From an uncultured Roseburia sp. (lineage in GTDB: Bacteria > Bacillota > Clostridia > Lachnospirales > Lachnospiraceae), in assembly GCA_947647505.1 (NCBI GenBank), contig CANSKO010000003.1, positions 1 through 64,000 on the forward strand: a stretch of DNA of 64,000 nucleotides, read 5' to 3'. Position 1 is the stretch's first letter. Every line of letters starts with the position of its first letter. The position numbers and the translations under genes were made by a program. Below, in pieces: positions 55,124 through 63,100 of the stretch. The notes beneath the pieces were generated by a model. It made no database searches. It had not been told where the DNA came from and saw nothing but the letters and a program-made list of their open reading frames with translations.

Positions 55124-56203
55124 ATGCATGAGCTTATGGATAAATGCATATTGCTTTGTTTTGGCATATTCCTTTTGGCGGGCGCAGACGGAGCGGCGTC
55201 GGTGATTGCGCTGCTTCTTGCAGTCGCAGCGGCGGCGATGGGGTATTATATAGAAGAAAAAGCGCAGTTTTGCATTCTGGCGGCTCTGTTTTTTCTGGCT
55301 GGCTGGATCTGGCCCGTTACGGTTTGCTTTTTTCCGCTGCTGCTGTATGATCTGCTGCGCAGAAAATGTTATGTGGCAATGCCGCCGTTTCTGGCTTTTT
55401 TTGCTGCGTATCAGGATATGGAGCTGCAGCAGCGCGCGTTGCTTTTGCTGACAATGCTGCTTGCCGCGCTGTTAGCTTACAAGACGGAGCGGGAGCGGTT
55501 TTTGCGCATGGAGAGGATTCGAATCCGTGACAGCGGCGTAGAGCAGAACCGGATGCTGATGGAGCAGAACCGGAACCTGATGGAGCTTTCGGATTATGAA
55601 ATTCATCTGGCGACGCTAAAAGAGCGGAATCGGATTGCAAGGGAGATTCATGACAATGTGGGGCATATGCTGACCCGGTCGATTCTGATGACGGGCGCGC
55701 TGCTGACGCTGGAAAAGGAAGGCGCGGCGCACAGCGGCCTGATGGATTTAAAAGATACGCTGAATCAGGCGATGGACAGCATTCGAAAAAGCGTGCATAA
55801 TTTGCATGAGGAATCGCTGGATCTGAAAAAGGCGGTTTATGAAATTGTGGAGCCGATGCAGACGAAATTTCATGTAGATGTAGAATATGATATGGCAAAA
55901 GAGACGCCGGGGAAAGTGAAATACTGTCTGATTGCAGTTACAAAAGAGGCCGTATCCAATATTTTGAAGCATAGCGGCGGAGATCGCGTGGAACTGAGCG
56001 TTCGGGAGCATCCGGGATTTTACCGTTTGTTGATCCGGGATAATGGCGTGGCAAAAGAGACGCAAAAGGCGCGGGGGATGGGGCTGCGAAATATGAAGGA
56101 CCGCGCGGATGCGCTGGGCGGAACGCTGCGTATTTACACAGAGCAGGGATTTTCTATATTTCTTACGATTCCAAAAGCGGAGGATGGCAGATGCGAATTG
56201 TGA
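55124..56203 (+). CDS. Sensor histidine kinase, LiaS/DesK type
   Basis: A 359-residue membrane kinase; start at 55124 with AAGGAGG. About five membrane segments fill residues 1-125 with almost no extracellular loop, so it likely senses the membrane itself. A short coiled stretch leads to the HisKA_3 domain with the phosphorylated His in NRIAREIHDNVGH (~180) and a HATPase_c domain (KEAVSNILKHSGG N-box; DNGVAKE; ARGMGLRNMKDRA G-box). It ends overlapping the response regulator by 13 bases. LiaS/DesK-like kinases often answer to cell-envelope damage. Confidence 0.94.
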   Translation: MHELMDKCILLCFGIFLLAGADGAASVIALLLAVAAAAMGYYIEEKAQFCILAALFFLAGWIWPVTVCFFPLLLYDLLRRKCYVAMPPFLAFFAAYQDMELQQRALLLLTMLLAALLAYKTERERFLRMERIRIRDSGVEQNRMLMEQNRNLMELSDYEIHLATLKERNRIAREIHDNVGHMLTRSILMTGALLTLEKEGAAHSGLMDLKDTLNQAMDSIRKSVHNLHEESLDLKKAVYEIVEPMQTKFHVDVEYDMAKETPGKVKYCLIAVTKEAVSNILKHSGGDRVELSVREHPGFYRLLIRDNGVAKETQKARGMGLRNMKDRADALGGTLRIYTEQGFSIFLTIPKAEDGRCEL

Positions 56204-56844
56204 TTGTAGACGATGATAAACTGGTTGCAATTTCTTTACAGACAATTCTGGAAGCGGATGAAGAAATTACAGTGGCCGGACTGGGAGGCTGCGGAGAAGA
56301 CGCCGTCGCATTGTATGAACGGGAACGGCCGGATATTTTGCTGATGGACATTCGAATGAATGGAATGTCCGGGTTAGAAGCTGCGGAGCGGATTTTAAAG
56401 ACGGATGCTGAGGCGAAAATACTGTTTCTGACGACATTTTCGGACGATGCATATATTATAAAAGCCCTGCGGATGGGGGCGAAAGGGTATCTGTTAAAAC
56501 AGGATTTTGAAAGCATCCTTCCGGCGCTGAAAGCCGTTTTGGGCGGACAGACGGTGTTTGGAGGCGATGTTGCCGGAAAAATCCCGCTGCTTATGCAGAC
56601 GCCGGAGCGCTTTGATTATGCGGAATATGGAATTGCGGAAAAGGAGAAGAGCATTTTGGAGGCTGTTGCGCTGGGATTGAGCAATCGGGAAATTGCCCGG
56701 AAGCTGTTTTTAAGCGAAGGGACCGTTCGCAATTACGTCAGTGTGATTCTGGAAAAATTGCATTTGAGGGACAGGACGCAGCTTGCCGTATTTTATTACA
56801 GGCAGATCGAGGGTATTCAGAGAGGAGAAGAACATGATTTTTGA
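56191..56844 (+). CDS. NarL/LuxR-type response regulator
   Basis: A 217-residue regulator. The receiver domain has the acidic pocket VDDD (7-9), phospho-acceptor Asp53 in LLMDIRMNG, Thr/Ser and Lys at LTTFS and KGYLLK. The C-terminal LuxR HTH reads EKEKSILEAVALGLSNREIARKLFLSEGTVRNYVSVILEKLHLRDRTQLAVFY. Cognate partner of the overlapping kinase; the divergent ABC exporter is the most likely target. Confidence 0.96.
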   Translation: MRIVIVDDDKLVAISLQTILEADEEITVAGLGGCGEDAVALYERERPDILLMDIRMNGMSGLEAAERILKTDAEAKILFLTTFSDDAYIIKALRMGAKGYLLKQDFESILPALKAVLGGQTVFGGDVAGKIPLLMQTPERFDYAEYGIAEKEKSILEAVALGLSNREIARKLFLSEGTVRNYVSVILEKLHLRDRTQLAVFYYRQIEGIQRGEEHDF

Positions 56845-57625
56845 AACGCATGCGCATTATGACGATGCGAGCTTTGACAATGACAGAGATTTGCTGATGC
56901 AAAATCTGTTGAGCGATAAAATCAGCGCAATACTAAACGTGGGGGCTTCTATTGAGAGCACGAAACGTACGATTGCGCTTGCAGAAAAATATGATGCGGT
57001 TTACGCGGCGGTGGGCGTGCATCCGGGTGAGATTGGAGATTGGAAGGAGGAGAGCATTCACTGGCTGCGGGAACAGGCCAGGCATCCGAAAGTGGTTGCG
57101 ATTGGAGAAATCGGGCTGGATTATCATTGGGAAAAAGATCCTGTGGCGCAGCAAAAGCAGAGGCAGTGTTTTGCGCAGCAGATGGAGCTTGCAAAGGAGC
57201 GTCGTCTTCCCGTTATCATACATTCAAGAGACGCGGCGGAGGATACGATGCAGATCATGAAAAGCGTTCATGCCGATGAAATTCCGGGCGTCGTGCACTG
57301 CTACTCTTATTCGCCCGAGCTTGCGGCGGAATTTTTGAAAATGGGTTATTATATCGGCGTGGGCGGCGTTGTTACATTTAAAAATGCAAAAAAGTTAAAA
57401 GAAGTCGTGCGCCAGGTTCCGCTTGAGAAGATTCTTCTGGAAACGGATGCGCCTTATATGGCGCCGGAACCGTTTCGCGGCAAACGAAACGATTCTTCTC
57501 TGCTTGTGTACGTGGCGGAGGCGATTGCCGAATTAAGGGGAATTTCGAAGGAAGAAGTCGAACGGGTGACAATGGAAAATGCCTGCAGGCTGTTTTTGCC
57601 GCAGACGGTGAAAGAGGTGTCTTGA
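56834..57625 (+). CDS. tatD: TatD-family metal-dependent hydrolase
   Basis: A 263-residue TIM-barrel hydrolase; start at 56834 behind AGAGGAG, overlapping the response regulator end by 11 bases. Metal ligands are visible: THAHYDD (His-x-His), AIGEIGLDYHW (Glu), VIHSRDA (His), VHCYSYS (His) and LETDAPYM (Asp). TatD proteins are Mg-dependent DNases/3' exonucleases. Its stop codon lies inside the -35 of the following promoter. Confidence 0.95.
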   Translation: MIFETHAHYDDASFDNDRDLLMQNLLSDKISAILNVGASIESTKRTIALAEKYDAVYAAVGVHPGEIGDWKEESIHWLREQARHPKVVAIGEIGLDYHWEKDPVAQQKQRQCFAQQMELAKERRLPVIIHSRDAAEDTMQIMKSVHADEIPGVVHCYSYSPELAAEFLKMGYYIGVGGVVTFKNAKKLKEVVRQVPLEKILLETDAPYMAPEPFRGKRNDSSLLVYVAEAIAELRGISKEEVERVTMENACRLFLPQTVKEVS

Positions 57626-57650
57626 CAGGAGAAGAGAACCATGTTAGAAT
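57622..57650 (+). promoter_or_regulatory. Strong promoter for ABC-F leader
   Basis: TTGACA-17-TAGAAT. Transcription would begin near 57657, giving a leader of about 200 nt before the ABC-F start, with the leader ORF near its 5' end. Confidence 0.85.
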
Positions 57651-57665
57651 GATGCCATTAAAACG

Positions 57666-57772
57666 AGAGAGGTGAAAGGATGAAGAAATAATCTGCTTTT
57701 TGTATGCATGCATAACGACATTGTTTTATCATGCTGCCGAAAGTGGATGATTTCTCATCACCTCTCTTTTTT
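57666..57772 (+). promoter_or_regulatory. Leader attenuator of the ABC-F gene
   Basis: AGAGAGGTGA (57666-57675) can pair perfectly with TCACCTCTCT (57758-57767), which is followed by T6: a Rho-independent terminator with an 82-nt loop. The left arm is also the ribosome site of the tiny ORF at 57680, so translation of the leader and terminator formation exclude each other. Inside the loop TATGCATGCATA (57703-57714) is a perfect palindrome that could form alternative structure. The layout matches ribosome-mediated attenuators known upstream of antibiotic-resistance ABC-F genes. Confidence 0.7.
57680..57691 (+). CDS. Three-codon leader peptide (MKK)
   Basis: ATG AAG AAA TAA preceded by GAGAGGTG at correct spacing, placed early in the leader transcript. 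Too short for the ORF track. It probably serves as a ribosome stalling or occupancy sensor rather than making a functional peptide. Confidence 0.5.
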   Translation: MKK

Positions 57773-57858
57773 GTGTGCAAAAATTCCGGACACGGCGCAA
57801 AAGGGAGGCGTTTTGGTGGAGGGAAACCTGAAAGCGGCAGCCGAAGGGAGGAATTTTT

Positions 57859-59421
57859 ATGGCACAGATTCGCGTAAATCATCTGACGTTTTCTTATGAA
57901 GGAAGTTTTGACAATATTTTTGAAGACGTTTCGTTTTCCATCGATACGGGATGGAAGCTGGGATTTCTTGGGAGGAACGGAAAAGGCAAGACGACGTTTC
58001 TGAATCTTCTGATGGGAAAGGAGGCGTATGCGGGAAGCATCTGCGCGCCGGGCGCGTTTGACTGTTTTCCATATGCGCTGACAGAGGAGCAGATGCAGAG
58101 GCCGGCGGCGGAATTTGCGGATCAGATCAAGCCGCAGAGCGAGCAATGGCGCATTCTGCGCGAAATGGAGCGGATGCAGGAAAATGTGGAGCTGCTCTAT
58201 CGACCGTTTCATACGTTAAGTCCCGGGGAGCGCACGAAGATCCTTCTGGCAATTTTATTTTCGGGAGAAGAGCAGGACTTTCTTCTGATTGACGAGCCGA
58301 CGAATCATCTGGACTGGGCTGCGCGAGATAAGGTCAGACAGTACCTGTCATCCAAAAAAAGCTTTCTTCTCGTTTCGCACGACAGAGATTTGCTGGATGC
58401 GTGCGTAGACCACGTGCTTGTGCTGAACCGGAAGACCATCGAAGTGCAGAGCGGTAATTTTTCCAGCTGGTGGGAGAATAAGCGGCGAAAGGATCAGTTC
58501 GCGAAAGCGGAAAATGAAAAGCATCGGAAGGAAATTGAAGCATTAAAAAGGGCGGCGGCGCAGACGGTGCGCTGGGCGGATAAAAACGAAGCGACGAAAA
58601 TTGGCTATCACCCGATCAAAGAAGACCGGTTTATCGGCACCCGGGCGTATATTGGCGCGAAGACGAAGAAAATGCAAAGCCGCGCAAAACAAATAGAAAA
58701 GAGAATGCATCGCCAGATTGAGGAAAAAGAAGGCCTTCTGGTCGATCTGGAAGAGGTGGCGGACTTAAAGCTTATGCCGCTTTCCCATCCCAAAAAGGTT
58801 CTGGTAAACGTGAAAGATTACAGCGTGACGTATCCCAATGCGAAACAGCCGGCGTTTGCGGGCCTGACGTGTTCCGTTTCGCAGGGTGAGCGCATTGCGC
58901 TGCATGGCGGGAACGGCTGCGGAAAATCGACGCTGCTGAAAATGATTTTGCAGCATGCAGGGGTGGAGCAGGAGCAGATGACAGTTTCAGAAAGCGGAAT
59001 CTGTGAAACGGCGTCGGGGCTTATCATTTCATACGTCAGTCAGGATACGTCTGCGCTGCATGGCGGAATCTCTGATTTTTGCGCGAAGCGCAATCTGGAG
59101 GAGGGCCTTTACTGTGCGGTGTTGCGGCAGCTTGCCGTGGAGCGGGAGCAGTTTGGGAAAGACTTAAGCGCGTTTTCCGAAGGGCAGAAGAAAAAGGCGT
59201 TGCTTGCCGCGAGTCTGCTTACGCCCGCGCATTTGTATATCTGGGATGAACCGTTGAACTATATAGACGTATTTTCCAGGATGCAGCTGGAGGCGCTGCT
59301 GCGCTCCGTTTGTCTGACGCTGTTATTTGTGGAACATGACGCCCGATTTCGTAAGGCGGTCGCAACGGGAGAGATTGCGTTGCAGAGAAAAGAGATTGGT
59401 CTGCGGCGGCAGATGTGGTAA
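57859..59421 (+). CDS. ABC-F ATPase, Lsa-type ribosomal protection protein
   Basis: A 520-residue cytoplasmic protein with two ABC domains and no membrane segment. First half: Walker A GRNGKGKTT (~38), signature LSPGERTKI, Walker B LLIDEPTNHLDW. Linker (~200-305) is charged and helical, the part that reaches into the ribosome. Second half: Walker A GGNGCGKST (~355), signature FSEGQKKKA, Walker B YIWDEPLNYIDVFS; the last motif with NYID rather than NHLD is a mark of the Lsa/Vga-type group. Such proteins displace lincosamides, streptogramin A and pleuromutilins from ribosomes. GGGAGG precedes the start. The attenuator upstream supports drug-inducible expression. Confidence 0.9.
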   Translation: MAQIRVNHLTFSYEGSFDNIFEDVSFSIDTGWKLGFLGRNGKGKTTFLNLLMGKEAYAGSICAPGAFDCFPYALTEEQMQRPAAEFADQIKPQSEQWRILREMERMQENVELLYRPFHTLSPGERTKILLAILFSGEEQDFLLIDEPTNHLDWAARDKVRQYLSSKKSFLLVSHDRDLLDACVDHVLVLNRKTIEVQSGNFSSWWENKRRKDQFAKAENEKHRKEIEALKRAAAQTVRWADKNEATKIGYHPIKEDRFIGTRAYIGAKTKKMQSRAKQIEKRMHRQIEEKEGLLVDLEEVADLKLMPLSHPKKVLVNVKDYSVTYPNAKQPAFAGLTCSVSQGERIALHGGNGCGKSTLLKMILQHAGVEQEQMTVSESGICETASGLIISYVSQDTSALHGGISDFCAKRNLEEGLYCAVLRQLAVEREQFGKDLSAFSEGQKKKALLAASLLTPAHLYIWDEPLNYIDVFSRMQLEALLRSVCLTLLFVEHDARFRKAVATGEIALQRKEIGLRRQMW

Positions 59422-59470
59422 ACTATGAACAGAACGAAGAAACAGAAAACGCAGGGAGGAACGACAGAAA

Positions 59471-60073
59471 ATGGAAGAAAATGTGCTGGTAATTGAAAAA
59501 GACAGGATTGGCGCAGTATATGGCGCCAGTGCGCAACATGTGATAGAGGCGGAAGAAGAAGCGCTGCTTGCATTTGTGGATGCGCACGGTCAGTTTATGC
59601 CAAGAAACCGGGCAGAAACAGATTTTGACAAAAAACAGATTATTTCTTACTGCATGATTGTCTGCGAGAATCACATTTTTGTAACGCACCGGTCAAAAAA
59701 GCAGACGGAACAGAGGCTTCACAACATGTATTCCGTCGGCGTCGGCGGACATATCTGTACAGACGATTTGGGCGGGGCGGGGATCATGGAGCAGGGAATG
59801 CTGCGGGAGCTGCATGAAGAAGTGCATATTTCAGAACATGCGCCGCGCCGTTTTTATGGACTGATTAATGACGACAGCACGGAGGTTGGCCGCGTGCATG
59901 CGGGCGTCTGCTATGTGATAGAGGCAGAGGACTTTGCGTGCAGCGTAAAGGAGACGGATAAAATGACGGGGGAATGGGTGGCTATTTCCAATATGAGGGA
60001 ATATTATGAGCAAATGGAGGGGTGGTCGCAGATTTTTCTGGCGTCTTATCTCAACGTTCCTGCTTCCAGATAG
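59471..60073 (+). CDS. Nudix-like phosphohydrolase
   Basis: A 200-residue cytoplasmic protein with a Nudix-type core: SVGVGGHI followed by GIMEQGMLRELHEEVHI (~105-123), which fits the REx2EE heart of the Nudix box (RELHEE). Flanking sequence matches a group annotated as predicted phosphoesterases with a Nudix fold. GCAGGGAGG precedes the start, 49 bp after the ABC-F gene. Substrate unknown, typically a nucleoside diphosphate derivative. Confidence 0.8.
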   Translation: MEENVLVIEKDRIGAVYGASAQHVIEAEEEALLAFVDAHGQFMPRNRAETDFDKKQIISYCMIVCENHIFVTHRSKKQTEQRLHNMYSVGVGGHICTDDLGGAGIMEQGMLRELHEEVHISEHAPRRFYGLINDDSTEVGRVHAGVCYVIEAEDFACSVKETDKMTGEWVAISNMREYYEQMEGWSQIFLASYLNVPASR

Positions 60074-60123
60074 AAATAAACGCATGACAGGAATAAAATA
60101 GGCTGGAAAAGTCGAATTTCGTG

Positions 60124-60132
60124 TGGTATACT
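60124..60132 (+). promoter_or_regulatory. Extended -10 promoter for the GH95 gene
   Basis: TGGTATACT is an extended -10 with no convincing -35, 37 bp before the start codon; an activator may be needed. Confidence 0.55.
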
Positions 60133-60169
60133 GAAACTATCTTTAATTAAAGGAGAAAGGGGTTTTCCA

Positions 60170-63100
60170 ATGAGGGCAAAGACGATTTCAAAAGTGATAT
60201 CGGCAGTTTTATCCGCGTCGATGCTGATGACGTTGATACCGGCGGCATCGGTTGCGGCTCCGGTGGAAGCGACCGGAGCGGAAGAGAATCTGCTGAAGCT
60301 ATGGTACGATAAGCCGGCCAGCAGAGGTACGAACATACTAAGCGCCGGGGCTGGAAGGACGGAAGAAGATAATCGCTGGCAGCAGCAGACGCTTCCGATC
60401 GGTAACAGTTTTATGGGGGCAAATATCTATGGAGAAGTCGGCGAGGAATGGCTGACGTTCAACCAGAAGACGCTCTGGAATGGCGGACCAAGCACGAAGC
60501 GGCCGAATTACAACGGCGGAAATAAAGAAAATATGGTAAGCGTTTACCAGAATATCGTGCAGAAGTTCAAGGAGGGCAAGGATGCGGAAGCAAGCAATCT
60601 CTGCGGTTCTCTGACCGGTTTAAGCGATGGATACGGCGCGTATCAGGCATGGGGAAATATCTACCTGAAGTACAATGGACTGCCGGGATCGGAGCAGACG
60701 ACGAATTATTCAGATTATGAGCGTAATCTGGATCTTTCGGAAGGCGTTGCGAATGTAGATTTTACGGTGGGCGGCACAAAATATCACAGAGAATATTTTG
60801 TCAGCTATCCGGACAATGTCCTTGCTATGAAGCTGACGGCGGAAGGCGGCAGCAAGATGAATATCAATGTCTGCTTTCCGATTGACAACGGAGAGGAATC
60901 CGAAATCAAAAGCGTGAAAAATGGCGGAAACGGCAAAGAAGTCACGTATACGACGGAAGCGTCCGGCAATGCCGGTACGATTGTAACGTCCGGCGAAATG
61001 CAGGATAACCAGATGAAGTTAAACTCCATATTGAAGGTGGAGACAAAAGACGGCACGGTGGAAAAAGGGGAAGACCGGACGTTTGGCACGGATGCGACGG
61101 TAAATGAGAAGACAAAGACGCTGGACGTCAAAGGCGCATCGGAAGTTATCATTTATATTGCCGCAGATACGGATTATCTAAATGATTATCCGGTTTACCG
61201 CACCGGAGAGACGGATGCGCAGCTTGCGGAAAGCGTAAAGGCTGTTTTGGATGCGGCAGTGGAAAAAGGATACGACGAAGTCAAAGCAAGCCACCTTGCA
61301 GACTATAAAGAGTTGTATGACAGAGTGGACCTGGATCTTGGCCAGGCAGCGTCAGATAAGCCGACGGATGCGCTTTTAAAAGCTTATAAGGACAAGACGG
61401 CTTCCGCTTCAGAGCAGCGTCTGCTGGAAGTGATCTTATATCAGTATGGCAGATATTTAACGATTGCGTCGTCCAGAGAAGGCGATCTGCCATCGAATCT
61501 GCAGGGCGTGTGGCAGAACTGTTCAGGGCCATCCGGCCGTATCCCATGGGCCAGTGATTATCATATGAACGTCAATCTGCAGATGAATTACTGGCCGACG
61601 TATTCCGCAAATCTGGCGGAATGCGCGACGCCGTTGATTGAGTATGTGGATTCGCTTCGGGAGCCGGGGCGCGTGACCGCAGAGAAGTACTTTGGCATCA
61701 AGAGCGAAGAGGGAGAGGAAAACGGCTTTTCCGCGCATACGCAGAATACGCCGTTTGGCTGGACCTGTCCGGGCTGGTCCTTCTCCTGGGGATGGTCGCC
61801 GGCTGCTGTGCCCTGGATTTTGCAGAACTGCTGGGAGCATTATGAATATACGGGCGATCTGGAATATATGCGGGAGCATATTTATCCAATGCTTCGGGAA
61901 GAGGCGATTCTTTACGATCAGATTCTGATCGACAGCGGCAAAGAGATTATGCTGGAAGACGGGACGATGAGCACCCGCCTGGTATCGGCGCCGGCATATT
62001 CGCCGGAGCATGGGCCGTATACGATGGGAAATGTATATGAACAGGTTCTGATCTGGCAGTTGTATGAAGATGCTGCAACGGCGGCGGAGCTTTTGGGCGT
62101 GGATGCGACGCTTGCGGCAAACTGGAAAAAGAATCAGAGCAGACTGGCGCCGATTGAGATCGGAGACAGCGGACAGCTCAAGGAATGGTTTCATGAGACG
62201 ACGCTTGGAAGCGTAGGCGCAAAAGGACATCGCCATATGTCGCATTTGCTTGGGATGTTCCCGGGCGACCTTGTTTCTGTAGAAAATGAGAGCTATATGG
62301 ATGCGGCCATCATGTGTCTGGAAGATCGTGGATATACGAGTACCGGATGGGGTATGGGACAGAGGATCAATTCATGGGCAAGAACCGGAAGGGGCAATAC
62401 GGCGCATCTTCTGATTCAGAACCTGTTCCGCGACGGCATTTATCCCAATCTCTGGGATGCGCATGCGCCGTTCCAGATTGACGGTAATTTCGGTTATACG
62501 GCCGGCGTCAATGAGATGCTGATGCAGAGCAACGTGGGATATATCAACATTCTTCCATCGCTTCCGGATGTCTGGGCGTCTGGTTCCGTAAATGGCATTA
62601 TAACGAGAGGGAACTTTGAGCTTGACATGGAATGGGCGGAAGGAAAGGTGACGAATATCAGCCTTCTTTCCAACAACGGCGGAGAATGCGTCGTGCAGGC
62701 GGCCGGAATCAAAGCAGACGCCGTAACGGTAAAAGATTCCAAAGGCGCTGCGGTAAGCGTAACGAAGCATGCAGAGAAAGAGCGGATTACGTTTGCGACG
62801 ACAAAAGGCGAGACGTATACGATTGAAGGATTCGGAGAAGCGGAAGAAAAAGAAGAACGCCCCAACGCTCCAACCAATGTAAAAGCAGAAGAAGGCGATG
62901 CGGCTGTAACCATTACATGGAATGCCGTGCCGGAAGCGGATTCTTATAACGTATATCGCAGAATCGGCGCAGATTATGTGAAGATCAATGGAAATGCAGT
63001 AATGAAATCTCCGTATATGGACGCGGATGGCGTCGGTCTTGACGAGGCGGCGAAATACCGCGTCACGGCAGTGAGAAACGGAGTGGAAAGCAAGCAGTCC

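Noticed and set aside
57703-57714. TATGCATGCATA palindrome as an operator
   Set aside because: It lies inside the attenuator loop of the ABC-F leader, so an RNA structural role is simpler; kept only as part of the attenuator entry.
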